From Mesocentrotus franciscanus (Eukaryota > Echinodermata > Echinoidea > Camarodonta > Strongylocentrotidae): 64,000 nt of DNA. This document shows positions 46,491-57,862 of the stretch, one piece after another. The stretch covers positions 5,900,364-5,964,363 of the forward strand of contig CP137675.1 of the NCBI GenBank assembly GCA_037976565.1, written 5' to 3'. The position numbers and the translations under genes are program-made. The notes under the pieces are model-generated. The model saw only the letters and a program-made list of their open reading frames with translations, searched no databases and was not told the origin of the DNA. Every line of letters starts with the position of its first letter. Position 1 is the first letter of the stretch.

Positions 46491-47091
46491 ATGTGTAAAT
46501 TTACTCTTTGAAAGTAGCAATGTGAATTGTGTAAGAAGCCGCATCTCTACAGAGGCCTGTAAATGCAGAACTAATTACACGGATTAGAAATACTCTCTTT
46601 ATGTTTCTCATGAGGCTCAATGTCGGTCCCTATTCGCGCCTACCGTTGATCAAATTTACAAGATGGTATCATACATGTTATAGGAGACGCTAAAGGTTTG
46701 TAATTCTTAAAGCCATGCAGCTCAAATAACGTTCACACCTTTTCAACGCCTCTCACATATATAAATTCGTCGTTTTGCTCCATAAGTCTATTCTAAAGTT
46801 TGACGTGATATTGTACACCGTCGCCTTTATGCTATTCATGTTTTGAATGGAAGATGTAATATTTATAGCCACGTTTAAAGCTTCCCAACAACATGTGGTT
46901 TGCTTTCGATCATACAGCGGGGAGGAAAATTAATATGTGATCAATCTTTCCTGACGTGTGACTGTTTACATGATTAAGTTTCTTTGTCCTCTGTATTCTC
47001 AAATACCATGTACCTGTCATAGTCATTGGATTCTAATGGGATGATTATGGTGATGAATTAATGAAGTTGGTTTGCTTTTAAAACGATTAAC
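46491..47091. other. Non-coding stretch
   Basis: Nothing recognised. Confidence 0.4.
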
Positions 47092-48067
47092 TAAGCTGGT
47101 GTCACGAAAATTAAGTGATAACGCATTCCCCACTAGGTTCAACATTACATTGATTTTATGATATCTATATTAAATCAAATGAACATGTTCCTTATTGGGT
47201 AATCTTAATTTCAAAGGTCTATTATCACCATGCTCATATATTTCACCTTATCTGATGCCTTAAAACCTTGATCCCAAATAAATTATAATATTTTCAGAAA
47301 AATACTGGCCTGTGCTTATTATTAAAACCAATGCTACATAAATCATCGATGTTAATTGGTTAGGATTCACTTGAAATGTTCAGTTTGGGTAATGATAACA
47401 TTAAGCTGACGTCACTAGAATTAAGTGATGTACGCCTTCCCCACTATGTTCAACATTAAATTTATTTTATGATAGGCCTATCAATCAAATAAACGTGCTC
47501 ATTAATAGGTTATTCTTTATGTTTTTAAGCCTAAATTTGATGGCAAAATTGTATCATAATGTGAAAGAAGATGTCATTTAAAACACATTTCTGGCAGGAT
47601 TTTCAAACAAATGTGTTTGAAGTCAAATATGGATGAAAGAATACACAATTTAGGTTTACTGCGTACAACAAAACAAATAAAAAAATTATGTATTCTTGTA
47701 TCAATATTTGTCTTCAAACACATTTGTTTTGAAAATCCTTGCAGAAATGTATCTTAAATAACATCCTCTTTTACATTATGATACACTTTAAGTGAAACTT
47801 TGCCATCACATTTTTGGCGAATTTGGGGCTCCCAACACTTTAGAGGGGCGTTAAGGACTATTACCACTATGCTTATATATTTTACCTTATCTGATGCCAT
47901 AAAACTCTGATAACATATTCAGAAAAATAATGTCCTGTACTTTTTATTATATCCATGCTACATAAATCATCGATGTTAATGGTAATTGATTTCGCTCTCG
48001 TTTGTCAGTGACGCGTAACCCTATGCTCATCGTTCACTTGTAATGTTCAGTTTGGGTAATGATAACA
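47092..48067 (+). repeat. Tandem duplication of about 310 bp, second copy split by a hairpin MITE
   Basis: Unit 1 (47092-47400) opens TAAGCTGGTGTCACG and closes CAGTTTGGGTAATGATAACA. Unit 2 (47402-48067) opens TAAGCTGACGTCACT and closes with the same 20 bases. Matching internal words (TCCCCACTA, TTTTATGATA, CACCTTATCTGATGCC / TACCTTATCTGATGCC, TAAATCATCGATGTTAAT) keep their order. Unit 2 is longer because of the insertion at about 47520-47852. Confidence 0.8.
47520..47852. mobile_element. Hairpin MITE (family H4) inside the second tandem unit
   Basis: Arms TTTGATGGCAAAATTGTATC and ACAAATGTGTTTGAAGTC on the left, with reverse complements GATACACTTT..., TTTGCCATCACA and CTTCAAACACATTTGT on the right; centre near 47665. 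Absent from unit 1. No frame. Confidence 0.75.
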
Positions 48068-49708
48068 AAATCTAACAAAACCTGCCGAACTTACCACCAA
48101 GTTTTAATCTTGTTAAAGATATCAGTCAGGTAAAGCAAACCATCAAACCATTCCAGAACATATCGGATGAGGCTAATAGAAAACAAGTAATCATAATAAT
48201 TGCTGGGGATTAGCAAAATAAGCCCTAAACTCTTAAGGCTCTGACGAGCTACCTATATTGGCTAGCTATTAGCACCGGATTGTTGTTCCGTTTTTTGACA
48301 TTAATTTGTGTTTGCGAGTGGTTTTCACTGTCCATTTACATTTTGATGGCACATTTAATGTAAATAAAAACAAAAATATGAGGATTCACAACTTAATTAA
48401 TAATTTTAGAAAGAAGTTTAAACTCAAGTACGGCGTTTGATGTAATATTTTCTTTCGGCGGCATTACCTACATTCGAGCAAAATGAAAAAGACGAAAGTT
48501 ATTTCCGTTTATTGATTGTAGACTCCTTAACAAAAGACGATCATCTTTCACATTGATACTGAAATTCACCCCTTCACTGCTTACTTTTTCTTTATCTTTT
48601 TCATCCATCAGCTCTTTTGGCCTAATTTATAGATGTCTCATATTCCATTTTACTATAACGTCTCTTTTGATTTGAACATGGGTTTTTTTTTTAAAGCATC
48701 GATCCGGTACTCTTGCAATAATATTGATTAGTGCTTTCGAAGTATAGATTACGCAATAAAGTTTCTTCTTCGAAAACAGCAACAACAAAACAGGCTTTCA
48801 TATCCTAAAGGCGAATTGTAATCCATCCGAAATCCAGAGCGAAATCGATACAAAAAACGTGAAAAAAGTTGGGAATTTTTTTCAGCTACGATATATTTAA
48901 AAAATTGTAAAAAAAGAACAGGAATAGGTGTTTTCAGCTTTCCATATCATATTACGTGTACAGATGCAACTATTTATTATTTTGTTAACGGTATACATAT
49001 TTTCTTCTTCTCTTTTTATTTTGCTCAGATCATCCCGGGGTGTTTTAAGAAATGCGATACATGCTATCTCTGAAAGTAAAGCCCATTTCTCACAATGTAG
49101 TCCTTAGTCCATCCGGGATTAAGCTGATGAATAGAACACACATGGAACAGTATCACGGCTAATGAGAGTTTAATTAACAACTTTGACTATGAAAACTATC
49201 TGCAAGAAGTAAGGAATTGGGAAAAAGAGTTATTTGGAACGCCTGTCCAATATTTCAGATTTTTCACAATATTTCGAAATGCCTCACACACAAAATAGAA
49301 ATACAACATCAACAACAACTAATCAAATAAAGGTAAAGCAGATGGGGATATTGCAATTTGTATAATCAATATTATATTGACTTGTTTTTACTATTGATTG
49401 ATTTTAAAATACATGTTATATGGCAATCGGCTCGTAGCTTTAACCACATATAATGAAAGCTTATACCGCAAAATATTATGTGGTATATTGTATGTCTGTG
49501 ATTTGTTTACATCTTTCTGCAAATCACCCATGAAATTTTGTAGTATGCGTTTCCTTTTCGTTTCTTAAGTATCTTAAGTATCGTCTCGCAAATACTCGAG
49601 AACATATGATCACAGTATGAACATCAACGCAAAGTACAAAGATCTGAGTTAAATAATTCATTCTAGATGCTTTTTTACTGGAATTGAAGAGAGTAAGGAA
49701 ATCCTGGT

Positions 49709-49749
<41 letters not shown>

Positions 49750-49904
49750 GAAAAAAAATTATCAAGGTGTAACTAATAGAGTATGCAGAACGGTTCTAAT
49801 ACAGGACAATGTCGGTAAGTACTTTGCAAACTCAAAGCTGAAGACAGATCGGTAAGGCGTTTCCGAAATCATAGAAATGGATCGTGCTAAGATGGAACTC
49901 ACAC
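48068..49904. other. AT-rich non-coding stretch
   Basis: No gene recognised. TA tract at 49711-49743. Confidence 0.4.
49711..49743. repeat. (TA)n microsatellite
   Basis: About 16 TA units. Confidence 0.9.
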
Positions 49905-49907
49905 TTA

Positions 49908-50362
49908 GACCCCGTTCTCACTCACTTTGAAAGTGGTCTTAGTTAGACCGCTCCAGAGGAACGGGTCTTGAGGAACGGTTTGCGAGGGTTCACACTCCGA
50001 GCAGTTTTTTATGGCTCAAACCGCTCCACGAGTCAAAGTGGTCTTGTTGCTATGGCAGCTCAGGTCAGCGGTTAAATTTTTCGCGCGCGGAATACTAAGC
50101 GTATGTACGGTACTACATGTTTCGCACGCAACGTCACTAGACCACTTCCGTTCAAAGTACGCTTCCGTTCACACTCGCACGTTAGAGCGCTCCAAACCGC
50201 TCTTAATAAGACCGTTCCTCAAGACCACCTCCCGAGGTGGTCTTCTGGCGGTCCAGAAGTCCACTTCCTGGACCACTTTGACCGTTCTCACTCACCTAAG
50301 AACCGCTCCTGAGGAACGGGTCTTAGTTAGACCGCTCCAACGAAGTGAGTGAGAACGGGGTC
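49908..50362. mobile_element. TTA-flanked MITE (455 bp), PIF/Harbinger-like
   Basis: Ends GACCCCGTTCTCACTCACTT and AAGTGAGTGAGAACGGGGTC, exact inverted repeats of 20 bp, with TTA on both sides (49905-49907 and 50363-50365). GGTCTTAGTTAGACCGCTCC and GAGGAACGGGTCTT recur inside both ends. A 3-bp TWA duplication is typical of PIF/Harbinger. The 113-codon frame inside is not a transposase. Confidence 0.82.
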
Positions 50363-50365
50363 TTA

Positions 50366-51579
50366 AATAGCTCCCTTAACTGACACACACAATTCATCAA
50401 AACTGACACCAAAGGGGGGATATTTTCTGGGAAAACAATAACTAGCATATGCAGGTTGGAAAAAATATGACTTTTTAGCACCTAGTATCAGATTATATTA
50501 ATATTTATATTTCTTTAATTTTTTTTTTTTTTTTTTTTGGGAAACGACCTTTGCCCCATCCGTTTAAAACCAAATTGGTATAGAAAAGTATAAAGTAGCA
50601 ATAACAAGCAAACATGCCCCCTTAAATGGTTAATATTCGGCCTTGTCCCACCCCCCCCCCCTTCTTACGCAATCATGGATTTACTTCTGCAGTAGTACCA
50701 ACAAATTCGGCAGTCATGAGTTGCAGTAGTAGCAGTAGAAGAAGTACATAAAGTAGCAGGGGGTGAGGTGAAAAATAGGAATAGTAGTTCTTCTCGACTT
50801 CGTAATCGGAATTACCGGAAGACTAATAAGAATAAGGGTTTCTCATTCAAACCCTCATAAAAAATAACGTCATTTAAGCACTGTTTTCTATTTACCTTTC
50901 CCCTAAGGAAAAAAATACAAAGAAGAAAATTATTAATGACCATGATGACAGTCTATAGTCTCACTTTTTTCAGATATCTTTGGTGAATTTTTTTTCAAAT
51001 GATTTTCCCCAGGAATAAAAAAATCATCACTTTTAAATCAGCCTACTAGTACATTACCAATAATTCTGGGCTCCTGTTTTACTTTAATTACGTAAATGTG
51101 GCTTTGTACTCTGCAGAATGAAATTCGGTTTAATAATTTCGTCTCTGTTTCGTCATCAATATCGCCAGATGTACAGGTGGCCACTGGAGAGGACAGACTC
51201 ACAGGATGACAAGAAATACAGCACATGCCGCCACGAATGTTGTGTCTTTAATTTGTTACCCACTGAAGAAATTAGTGACATGCCTAGTCTGGCCTCAGGA
51301 CCAGGGAAGTTTTCTAGTTCTTCTCTATTGGAACGAGTCTGGGACTTATGTAGGTTTACAGTTTTTTTTTGAGGGTGTCATTGTCACCCTGATGTCGGTT
51401 TGGCGTCGGTCTCATCTGTGTGACTGGAGTACATGGTAAGATGCACAGCCCATCCATCGTTTCCCATTTAGGGCATTTCAGAAGCAGTCAGTCTGATAAT
51501 TTTCTCGCCACCCATTGAATTTAGAGTATAGTTCGTGACTTATCAACTCTTAATACTTTGTTTACTTTATATATGCAAA
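50366..51579. other. Non-coding stretch
   Basis: Poly-T (about 50518-50539) and poly-C runs; no gene recognised. Confidence 0.4.
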
Positions 51580-52140
51580 GCCGAAATAATGAAAGTAATA
51601 GATAATGAAATGTGTTCTTGTTGCAAACAAGAGCCACAAACCTATTGAACACCTGTTTGTAGAATGTTTATATACACGAGATTACTTGAACGAACTTCTA
51701 AGATGGTGGCATACTAGATTTAATAAAGAAAATTTTCAATTGAAAGACGAGGAGATCTTATTTGGGATACAAGACAAATAGCATGTTGAATCATTGTATT
51801 ATTATTGCAAAGAAAACATTATATATAGATCTCTTGAGATACTCCCTTTTTTAAACTTATTTCTTAGAGAATTAAATCAAACGTACCTTACAGAAAAATA
51901 TATTTGTTATATAAAGGATAAAAAATGGAATGTGCTATAATTAGGATAATACAGTAACCTTTTATGTTATTCTGTCTTTCTTCTTTGCTTTGTATCCATA
52001 ATCTCGGTTTCTACTCATACTATATTTATCATCATTTTGTATTATTATGATAATATATAGGAAATATATGTGTTTCATTTTATCCTGCAGATGTAATTAT
52101 GTTGTAATAAAGTGTTTGTGACGGTGCTATCAAACTATGT
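51580..52140 (+). pseudogene. L1/Tx1-like LINE C-terminal remnant
   Basis: MCSCCKQEPQT, a frame change, then PIEHLFVECLYTRDYLNELL rebuilds the C-x2-C...H-x4-C motif seen in the LINE at 6.5 kb. Further on, NHCIIIAKKTLYIDLLRYS and FLRELNQTYLTEKYICYIKD match the last part of the same domain in other frames, ending near 51940. A 3' untranslated region with GTAATAAAG follows. Several frameshifts and stops. Confidence 0.75.
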
Positions 52141-52239
52141 AAGCATTATTTATTACCGACGCGATTCCCCTCTTTTATTCTCTTAATTCTATTCCTTTGA
52201 TGTTATATTCTTCATAAATCTTCATAATTTGTTTTCTTT
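52141..52239. other. Non-coding spacer
   Basis: Nothing recognised. Confidence 0.4.
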
Positions 52240-52420
52240 TTCATTTCATTTAATTTCGTTTCATTTCATCTTTATTGATCCATGGTAATACATAGAAATT
52301 CTGTTTCCATTGGCTTTGTTACAAGGTACAATAATTTTACAATTACGATGCACATAGAACGAATATAAAACGAATCACACTAACGTTTTACAATTGTTAT
52401 ATATTTGCCTACATGTATAT
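52240..52420 (-). mobile_element. LINE-like 3' tail ending in (GAAAT)n
   Basis: The plus strand opens TTTCATTTCATTTAATTTCG then TTTATTGATCCATGG. On the minus strand this is an untranslated region, CAATAAAG, then ATGAAATGAAA repeats. Confidence 0.55.
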
Positions 52421-53536
52421 GATTATTTACTTACATATACGCAATGCATTTTATGAATGCATTACCATTATTCCTTATTGTTTTTAATATACATATTGGT
52501 TTCAGAATATTGAAATAATCATAATATTTGCCTGGTATAGTATCATGACATGTATCCTGTTAAAGTACTTTGATGTATATATCTACATAGTTATGAACTG
52601 TAACATTAGAGATATCAGATTATGAGGTGAATATAGAAGAATGAATGCAGTAGTGTATAATCAAAGAGATCTCTTTGGTATAATGGTGCATTTTGAAGGA
52701 GAAAAAAGCAGTCACCAACCCCTCCCATAATAAACTTTTGCAGACAAAAAAGATACAGACAAAATAAATGTGTTCCGTCAAAAATTTAAACAACAACTAT
52801 ACTTGCGGTTATATAATTTGACACTTTTGAAAGGTAAGGGCGCGTCCCCGACTCCCCATGATATTCCGTATTTCTTTATGTACCATTCATCAGACACCGA
52901 GTAGGAATATTAAAAATAGAAGAGACAACCACTTCAGTACAAGCTATGATAGCCCCCCCCCCCTCCCATTAAGAGACAAGCCAGCGTCTCCTCCGCCCAT
53001 TCGGGACCTCATTCCCGCCATCATCAAAGCTGATCATATTCATCAATGTCGTAAATGTGCTGCTGCTTATACATGTTTTTGGCATTCTTGACTCTCATAA
53101 TCTCCCCCACCCTCTTCCGCTCAAGAGTCTGAAGTATGTTAACATATCTGAACATTACCGCCCAGTGAAGCTATTCTTTCCCCGCTCTGTCAATATGATC
53201 GAGTTGGGACGTGTCCTTAATATACGGTTGGTCGGACAGGATGAGGTTGGCAATGATTACCCTGCAATAATAGATACATCTTACATGCGTCGATTCATAC
53301 ACAACGCTTCACTAACGCCACGATCACACATTATTCGCCTGGAAAAAAGAAGAATGACAAAATGTTTTGAATGTCAAGTCGCTTATTTTTTCGGGAAAAA
53401 AAGAAACGAAAGCGATGTGGAGGGATCGTTTTCGTAATGCTTCAATGCGTTTTATATGAAGAGAATTAAAGCTAGTCTCTAGATTTTGAAGTAAGTTTCA
53501 GAATGATTATATTCCAATTAACTGCAAATTACTTTT
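52421..53536. other. Non-coding stretch
   Basis: C-rich run near 52952. The plus-strand frame at 53057-53437 (126 codons) is the longest here but matches no family I know. Confidence 0.35.
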
Positions 53537-54546
53537 AAATGTCGAGACATAACATAATTTCTTGAATAAATTGTTTTATCGTTATGGCCTTGCTTTAAAA
53601 TTTCGTTCTCTTCCATCAAATTTATTGGCTTTCCTTCCAACAGCTGCAGGAATCTGGTAGTCATTTAAATAAGTTTGAAGGACCTATTATACTTAGCTTC
53701 TTATCTCATTTTCTATCGGTTCATTCCCCTCCCTCTGTTTCTTATCCTCCCCATTCATTGAGGACGCTCTCTATCATCCAGTTCTGATCCTCTTAATCTA
53801 CTCTTAATTATGAAGGAATTAGTTCTACTGAGATCATGAATCTTAATGAAAGGGATATTACAGGGATAGTAGTAAATGTCGAGACATAACATAATTTCTT
53901 GAATAAATTGTTTTATCGTTATGGCCTTGCTTTAAAATTTCGTTCTCTTCCATCAAATTTATTGGCTTTCCTTCCAACAGCTGCAGGAATCTGGTAGTCA
54001 TTTAAATAAGTTTGAAGGACCTATTATACTTAGCTTCTTATCTCATTTTCTATCGGTTCATTCCCTCCCTCTGTTTCTGATCCTCCCCATTCATTGAGGA
54101 CGCTCTCTATCATCCAGTTCTGATCCTCTTAATCTACTCTTAATTATGAAGGAATTAGTTCTACTGAGATCATGAATCTTAATGAAAGGGATATTACAGG
54201 GATAGTAGTAAATGTCGAGACATAACATAATTTCTTGAATAAATTGTTTTATCGTTATGGCCTTGCTTTAAAATTTCGTTCTCTTCCATCAAATTTATTG
54301 GCTTTCCTTCCAACAGCTGCAGGAATCTGGTAGTCATTTAAATAAGTTTGGAGGACCTATTATACTTAGCTTCTTATCTCATTTTCTATCGGTTCATTCC
54401 CCTCCCTCTGTTTCTTATTCTCCCCATTCATTGAGGACGCTCTCTATCATCCAGTTCTGATCCTCTTAATCTACTCTTAATTATGAAGGAATTAGTTCTA
54501 CTGAGATCATGAATCTTAATGAAAGGGATATTACAGGGATAGTAGT
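53537..54546 (+). repeat. Three near-identical tandem copies of a 337-bp unit
   Basis: GTCGAGACATAACATAATTT starts at 53541, 53878 and 54214, giving periods of 337 and 336 bp. The copies differ at only a few positions (for example CATTCCCCTCC or CATTCCCTCC, GAAGGACC or GGAGGACC). No frame. The high identity implies a recent event. Confidence 0.95.
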
Positions 54547-54646
54547 ATGTTCGATGTTGGCCGGTATTCTGCCCTCATTACGGTCTGTTAGCAATCATTG
54601 GTAATGAATTGAACGGTATGAACCTACAGGTGTATAAATTGGAGAG

Positions 54647-54953
54647 ACATCAATAATAATAATTATATTTGCTTATATAGCGCCTAACACTTACTTTATC
54701 AGAAGTCTCTAAGCGCTCTACAATAATGCAACATAATTACCCTGGCTTTAGCAGTGCAGCTGTCACGCGCTCTGCGGTTTAAGGAATAAATTCCTACCAG
54801 GTCCCCATTTACTTCACCTGGGTGGAGTGTGGCAAATGTAGATCGACAATGTCTTGCCAAAGGACATTAGTGCCGCGGCGGGACTCGCGAACCGCGGACC
54901 TTGTGATCGACAGTCCGGCGTGTATCCACTCGACCACGACACCTCTACATCAA
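54647..54953 (-). mobile_element. tRNA-derived SINE with target duplication
   Basis: On the minus strand the head GTGTCGTGGTCGAGTGGATA carries an A box (TGGTCGAGTGG, 54926-54936) and a B box (GGTTCGCGAGTCC, 54881-54893) as in a tRNA-like RNA polymerase III promoter. A central region and a tail AATTATTATTATT follow. ACATCAA flanks both sides (54647-54653 and 54947-54953). About 290 bp. It would be transcribed by polymerase III and moved by a LINE. It is not a working tRNA gene. Confidence 0.88.
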
Positions 54954-55129
54954 GAGCTAATTTGTGGCAGAGATCATGAGATATGGTAACTTGACGTTTC
55001 TATAATTGCCTTTGGCTTTCTTATTGAGAGGGAGCAGTTGGAAATGAGGTCTTAGACCTTGCCTGCTATCATCGTTATCATTTATTGCAATCACGGGGTA
55101 GCAGTCTGACCATTGCTGAATTATCATGA
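54954..55129. other. Non-coding spacer
   Basis: Nothing recognised. Confidence 0.4.
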
Positions 55130-55340
55130 ATTGTTATTATTATTAGTAGTATTTCTTTATTGCAACCAAAACATGAGGTTGGCTTACAAATACAAATACA
55201 AATACAAATACAAACAGATAGATAACAATGGTAGAAATACTGTATACAGAGTCAAAGAAACTGTCGAGTCTGATTCATGAATATATGAATAACAATGTGC
55301 CTCATCAAATTATTACACGTTATAAAATAAACTAAAGTAA
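55130..55340 (-). mobile_element. LINE-like 3' tail with ATT-rich end
   Basis: The plus strand reads ATTATTATTAGTAG, TTTCTTTATTGCAACC, then sequence with (AAATAC)n at 55185-55217. On the minus strand GGTTGCAATAAAGAAA precedes an AAT-rich tail. Confidence 0.5.
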
Positions 55341-55694
55341 GCTCATAAGTACAATATTTCATAATGGTTGTATATAACATCATAATTAATAAGGGTACGT
55401 GTGTCTATAATGAAGATAATCAAATTGATAATAACAGTGGATAAAAAGAGAAAACACGGGTCACAAACTATAGTCAAAGATTCAGAATCGAGTTGTGAGT
55501 GATGGTACCGTGTATCGTCTGTAGAGAGACAGAAGAGCGTTATTAAACTCATATTCATTACATAGACCAAACACCTTCCCAGCTATCAACATACGATAAG
55601 GTATCTCATTTTATGTTTCCACAGAAACATTTTTGTGTTGATTTGTTTTACTCACTCTTTGCCACTTTGTGAACAATCTTCTATCAATAAATTA
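55341..55694. other. Non-coding stretch
   Basis: Nothing recognised. Confidence 0.4.
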
Positions 55695-55809
55695 ACTCTC
55701 TTTCTCTCTCACTCTCTCTCTCTCTCTCACTTTCTCTCTCTCTCTCTCTCACTCTCTCTCTTTCTCTTTATCTCCCTCTCTTTCTCCCTCCCCCTTCTCT
55801 CTTCTCTCT

Positions 55810-55853
<44 letters not shown>

Positions 55854-55855
55854 GG
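55695..55855. repeat. (CT)n pyrimidine tract
   Basis: TCTCTC blocks with TTT and CCC interruptions. Confidence 0.9.
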
Positions 55856-56429
55856 TCTTCCTACCTACCTAGTGACTACCGATTAAAGGTTATTAGCTGT
55901 GGCTTATTCCGATACGTGCTACTTTAATAATGATCTCACATTCAGCTTAATTGTTTTTCTGTTTAGTAAAGTCCCTGAAATGTTTTTACTTTTTGCTGAT
56001 CGGAATACCCTCATGAATGTGTGCAAAGGATCAACCAATCCTAAACTCCTTGCCTAATTGAATTGTAATCAAATATCACAACAAACTGATTATTTGTTCT
56101 TCTTCTCCCTAATGTCCTTTTTTCAACCCGACATAGGTAGAAAAGAGGGTGAAATTTATACAGAGAGAGCATTCAGTCACATCTAAATCAATACAGTTGG
56201 TTTTTCTCGATCACTTAAGAATTCAGGAATCGAGTGTTGGGGGTCGATTCAGTCCTTCAAGGTACATGTCATTTTGACGATCTTGACCACGTAACATGAT
56301 GAAGGGGTGAAGGAAAGCGGGTCCCCGCCCCTTCAAGTGCTTACGTCCGGTCCAATGGAATGTTTATGTATAGATTATTAACTGACCACGTATGAATACG
56401 AAGGACAAAATAGCAGTTTAATGTCCGAT
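55856..56429. other. Non-coding stretch
   Basis: Nothing recognised. Confidence 0.4.
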
Positions 56430-56640
56430 CCACTCTAAAAACTGAAATGTTAAATCTCAATTTAAAAGGGCCGAGGAGTGACCACTCTTTCAAAATGTCA
56501 GATTGTAACTTTTAACATGCTGGATTCAACCTTTATAGTGTTCGATTCAGCATGTTCAAAGTGTTAATCTACCATTTTAAAAACGTGGTCACTCCTCGGC
56601 CCTTTTAAATGGTGATTTAACATTTCAGTTTTTAGAGTGG
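56430..56640. mobile_element. 211-bp hairpin MITE (family H5)
   Basis: Ends CCACTCTAAAAACTGAAATG and CATTTCAGTTTTTAGAGTGG, exact inverted repeats. The arms continue with AAAAGGGCCGAGGAGTGACC and GGTCACTCCTCGGCCCTTTT. Centre near 56535. No target duplication seen. Confidence 0.88.
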
Positions 56641-57609
56641 ACCTTTGATACTAGTAACGCTTTATTATTTAATCTTTTCATCTAGAATGCTCTGAATGAC
56701 AAGTTTTATAGGAGCAGAAAGTGCAAAATCGCTGGAAAATTTGAGTCCATTCATGTTGCAATAGACTGTGCCGCTCATGAATAATTTTATAAAACTAATC
56801 ATTGAATTCTGGCAATGCAGGTTGAATGTAAAACCACTAATTTCGTGTGTTAAGTGGCAATTTATTGTTGTTTTTGAAAGTTTCATTCATAGGGTCATTT
56901 AAATCTAATTTTAAAAATCTTTTTACCCTCTGAATTAGTGGAAAATACGAAAAATTGATGCCAATTTGAGGATAAAAAGAAGAAAGCGTCCCTACTTTTG
57001 TTCTATTGGTTCTGGCAGCTCCTGTTCGACCTATATTGTTATTTAAATTTAAATTTAAATATTCGTTTACGGGTGGGTATCCGTGAACAGAAATGACATG
57101 TATCCCTATTTTTAGAACCACCCTCCTATTTTTGTTTTCCTTGTTTTTCCTTTTCGCCTCTGAATTATAAATCTTGTTGGTGATACTTTTTTGAGACCAA
57201 CGCCGCATTACACATCAACGCAGATTAAGTGCTTATCAAAATTGATATCATTCCAGTCAAAACCGATTATTAAAGCAGAGTGTTTGATCACAGTATTAAT
57301 TACCACTACCACTGCCAGTACCAGTATTAATTACTACTTACCACTACCAGTATTAATTACTGAAGTGAAACTACTTGGAAGATTATGAATTTAAGGACCT
57401 TTCTTTTAAAACTAGTATCATGAGCCTATATAATCTCTTACAAAATGAAGATAGATATATAAATACCACACCAAAAGAGCAGTTACATGTATGAATGTAC
57501 TAATTTGCTATCAAACTATGGTTTTAATGTCTTTTTATGATATCATCCCTTATGCAATATGGCTAATATTCCACTACGATTTATTAATTATTAAATGTAT
57601 TTGTTGAAA
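56641..57609. other. Non-coding stretch
   Basis: A palindromic ATTTAAATTTAAATTTAAAT run at about 57039-57060 and repeated CCACTACCAGTATTAATTAC words at 57300-57360. No gene recognised. Confidence 0.4.
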
Positions 57610-57654
57610 ATCGGGTCAAACAAAGGAAGTTGGTCTGTGGTCTACGTTTCCCTC

Positions 57655-57862
57655 TGTTGTGTCATCGGGGATCGGTAGAATACGGACTTCAGCCCGCCTT
57701 GATTATAATTATTGGTAGCATGTCCATCCATTTAACAGAGAGCGACCAAATTTAATGTAGATTAATGTCTTGCGCAAGGACACGAGTGTCTTGACAGGGC
57801 TTGAACCCACGAAATTTGCATTTCCATTCAAGTGTTTAAACCACTCGAATACGACACCTTTA
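57655..57862 (-). mobile_element. Diverged SINE, same family as the one at 54.6 kb
   Basis: Minus-strand head AAAGGTGTCGTATTCGAGTGG with an A-box-like TATTCGAGTGG and a B-box-like GGGTTCAAGCCC (57797-57808). After it come GTGTCCTT, GCAAGACATT and ATCTACATT, the same words as in the other copy. The 3' end is unclear. Confidence 0.65.

Noticed and set aside
50011..50352. 113-codon frame inside the TTA-flanked MITE
   Set aside because: Made of MITE repeats (RSKPLL, LRTAPEE), with none of the expected transposase motifs.
53057..53437. 126-codon plus-strand frame
   Set aside because: Balanced composition made it worth a look, but there is no recognised motif, no clear exon boundary pair and such lengths occur by chance in 64 kb.
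54881..54936. Possible tRNA gene
   Set aside because: A and B boxes are present, but the sequence does not fold into a complete tRNA, and target duplication plus tail show a SINE.
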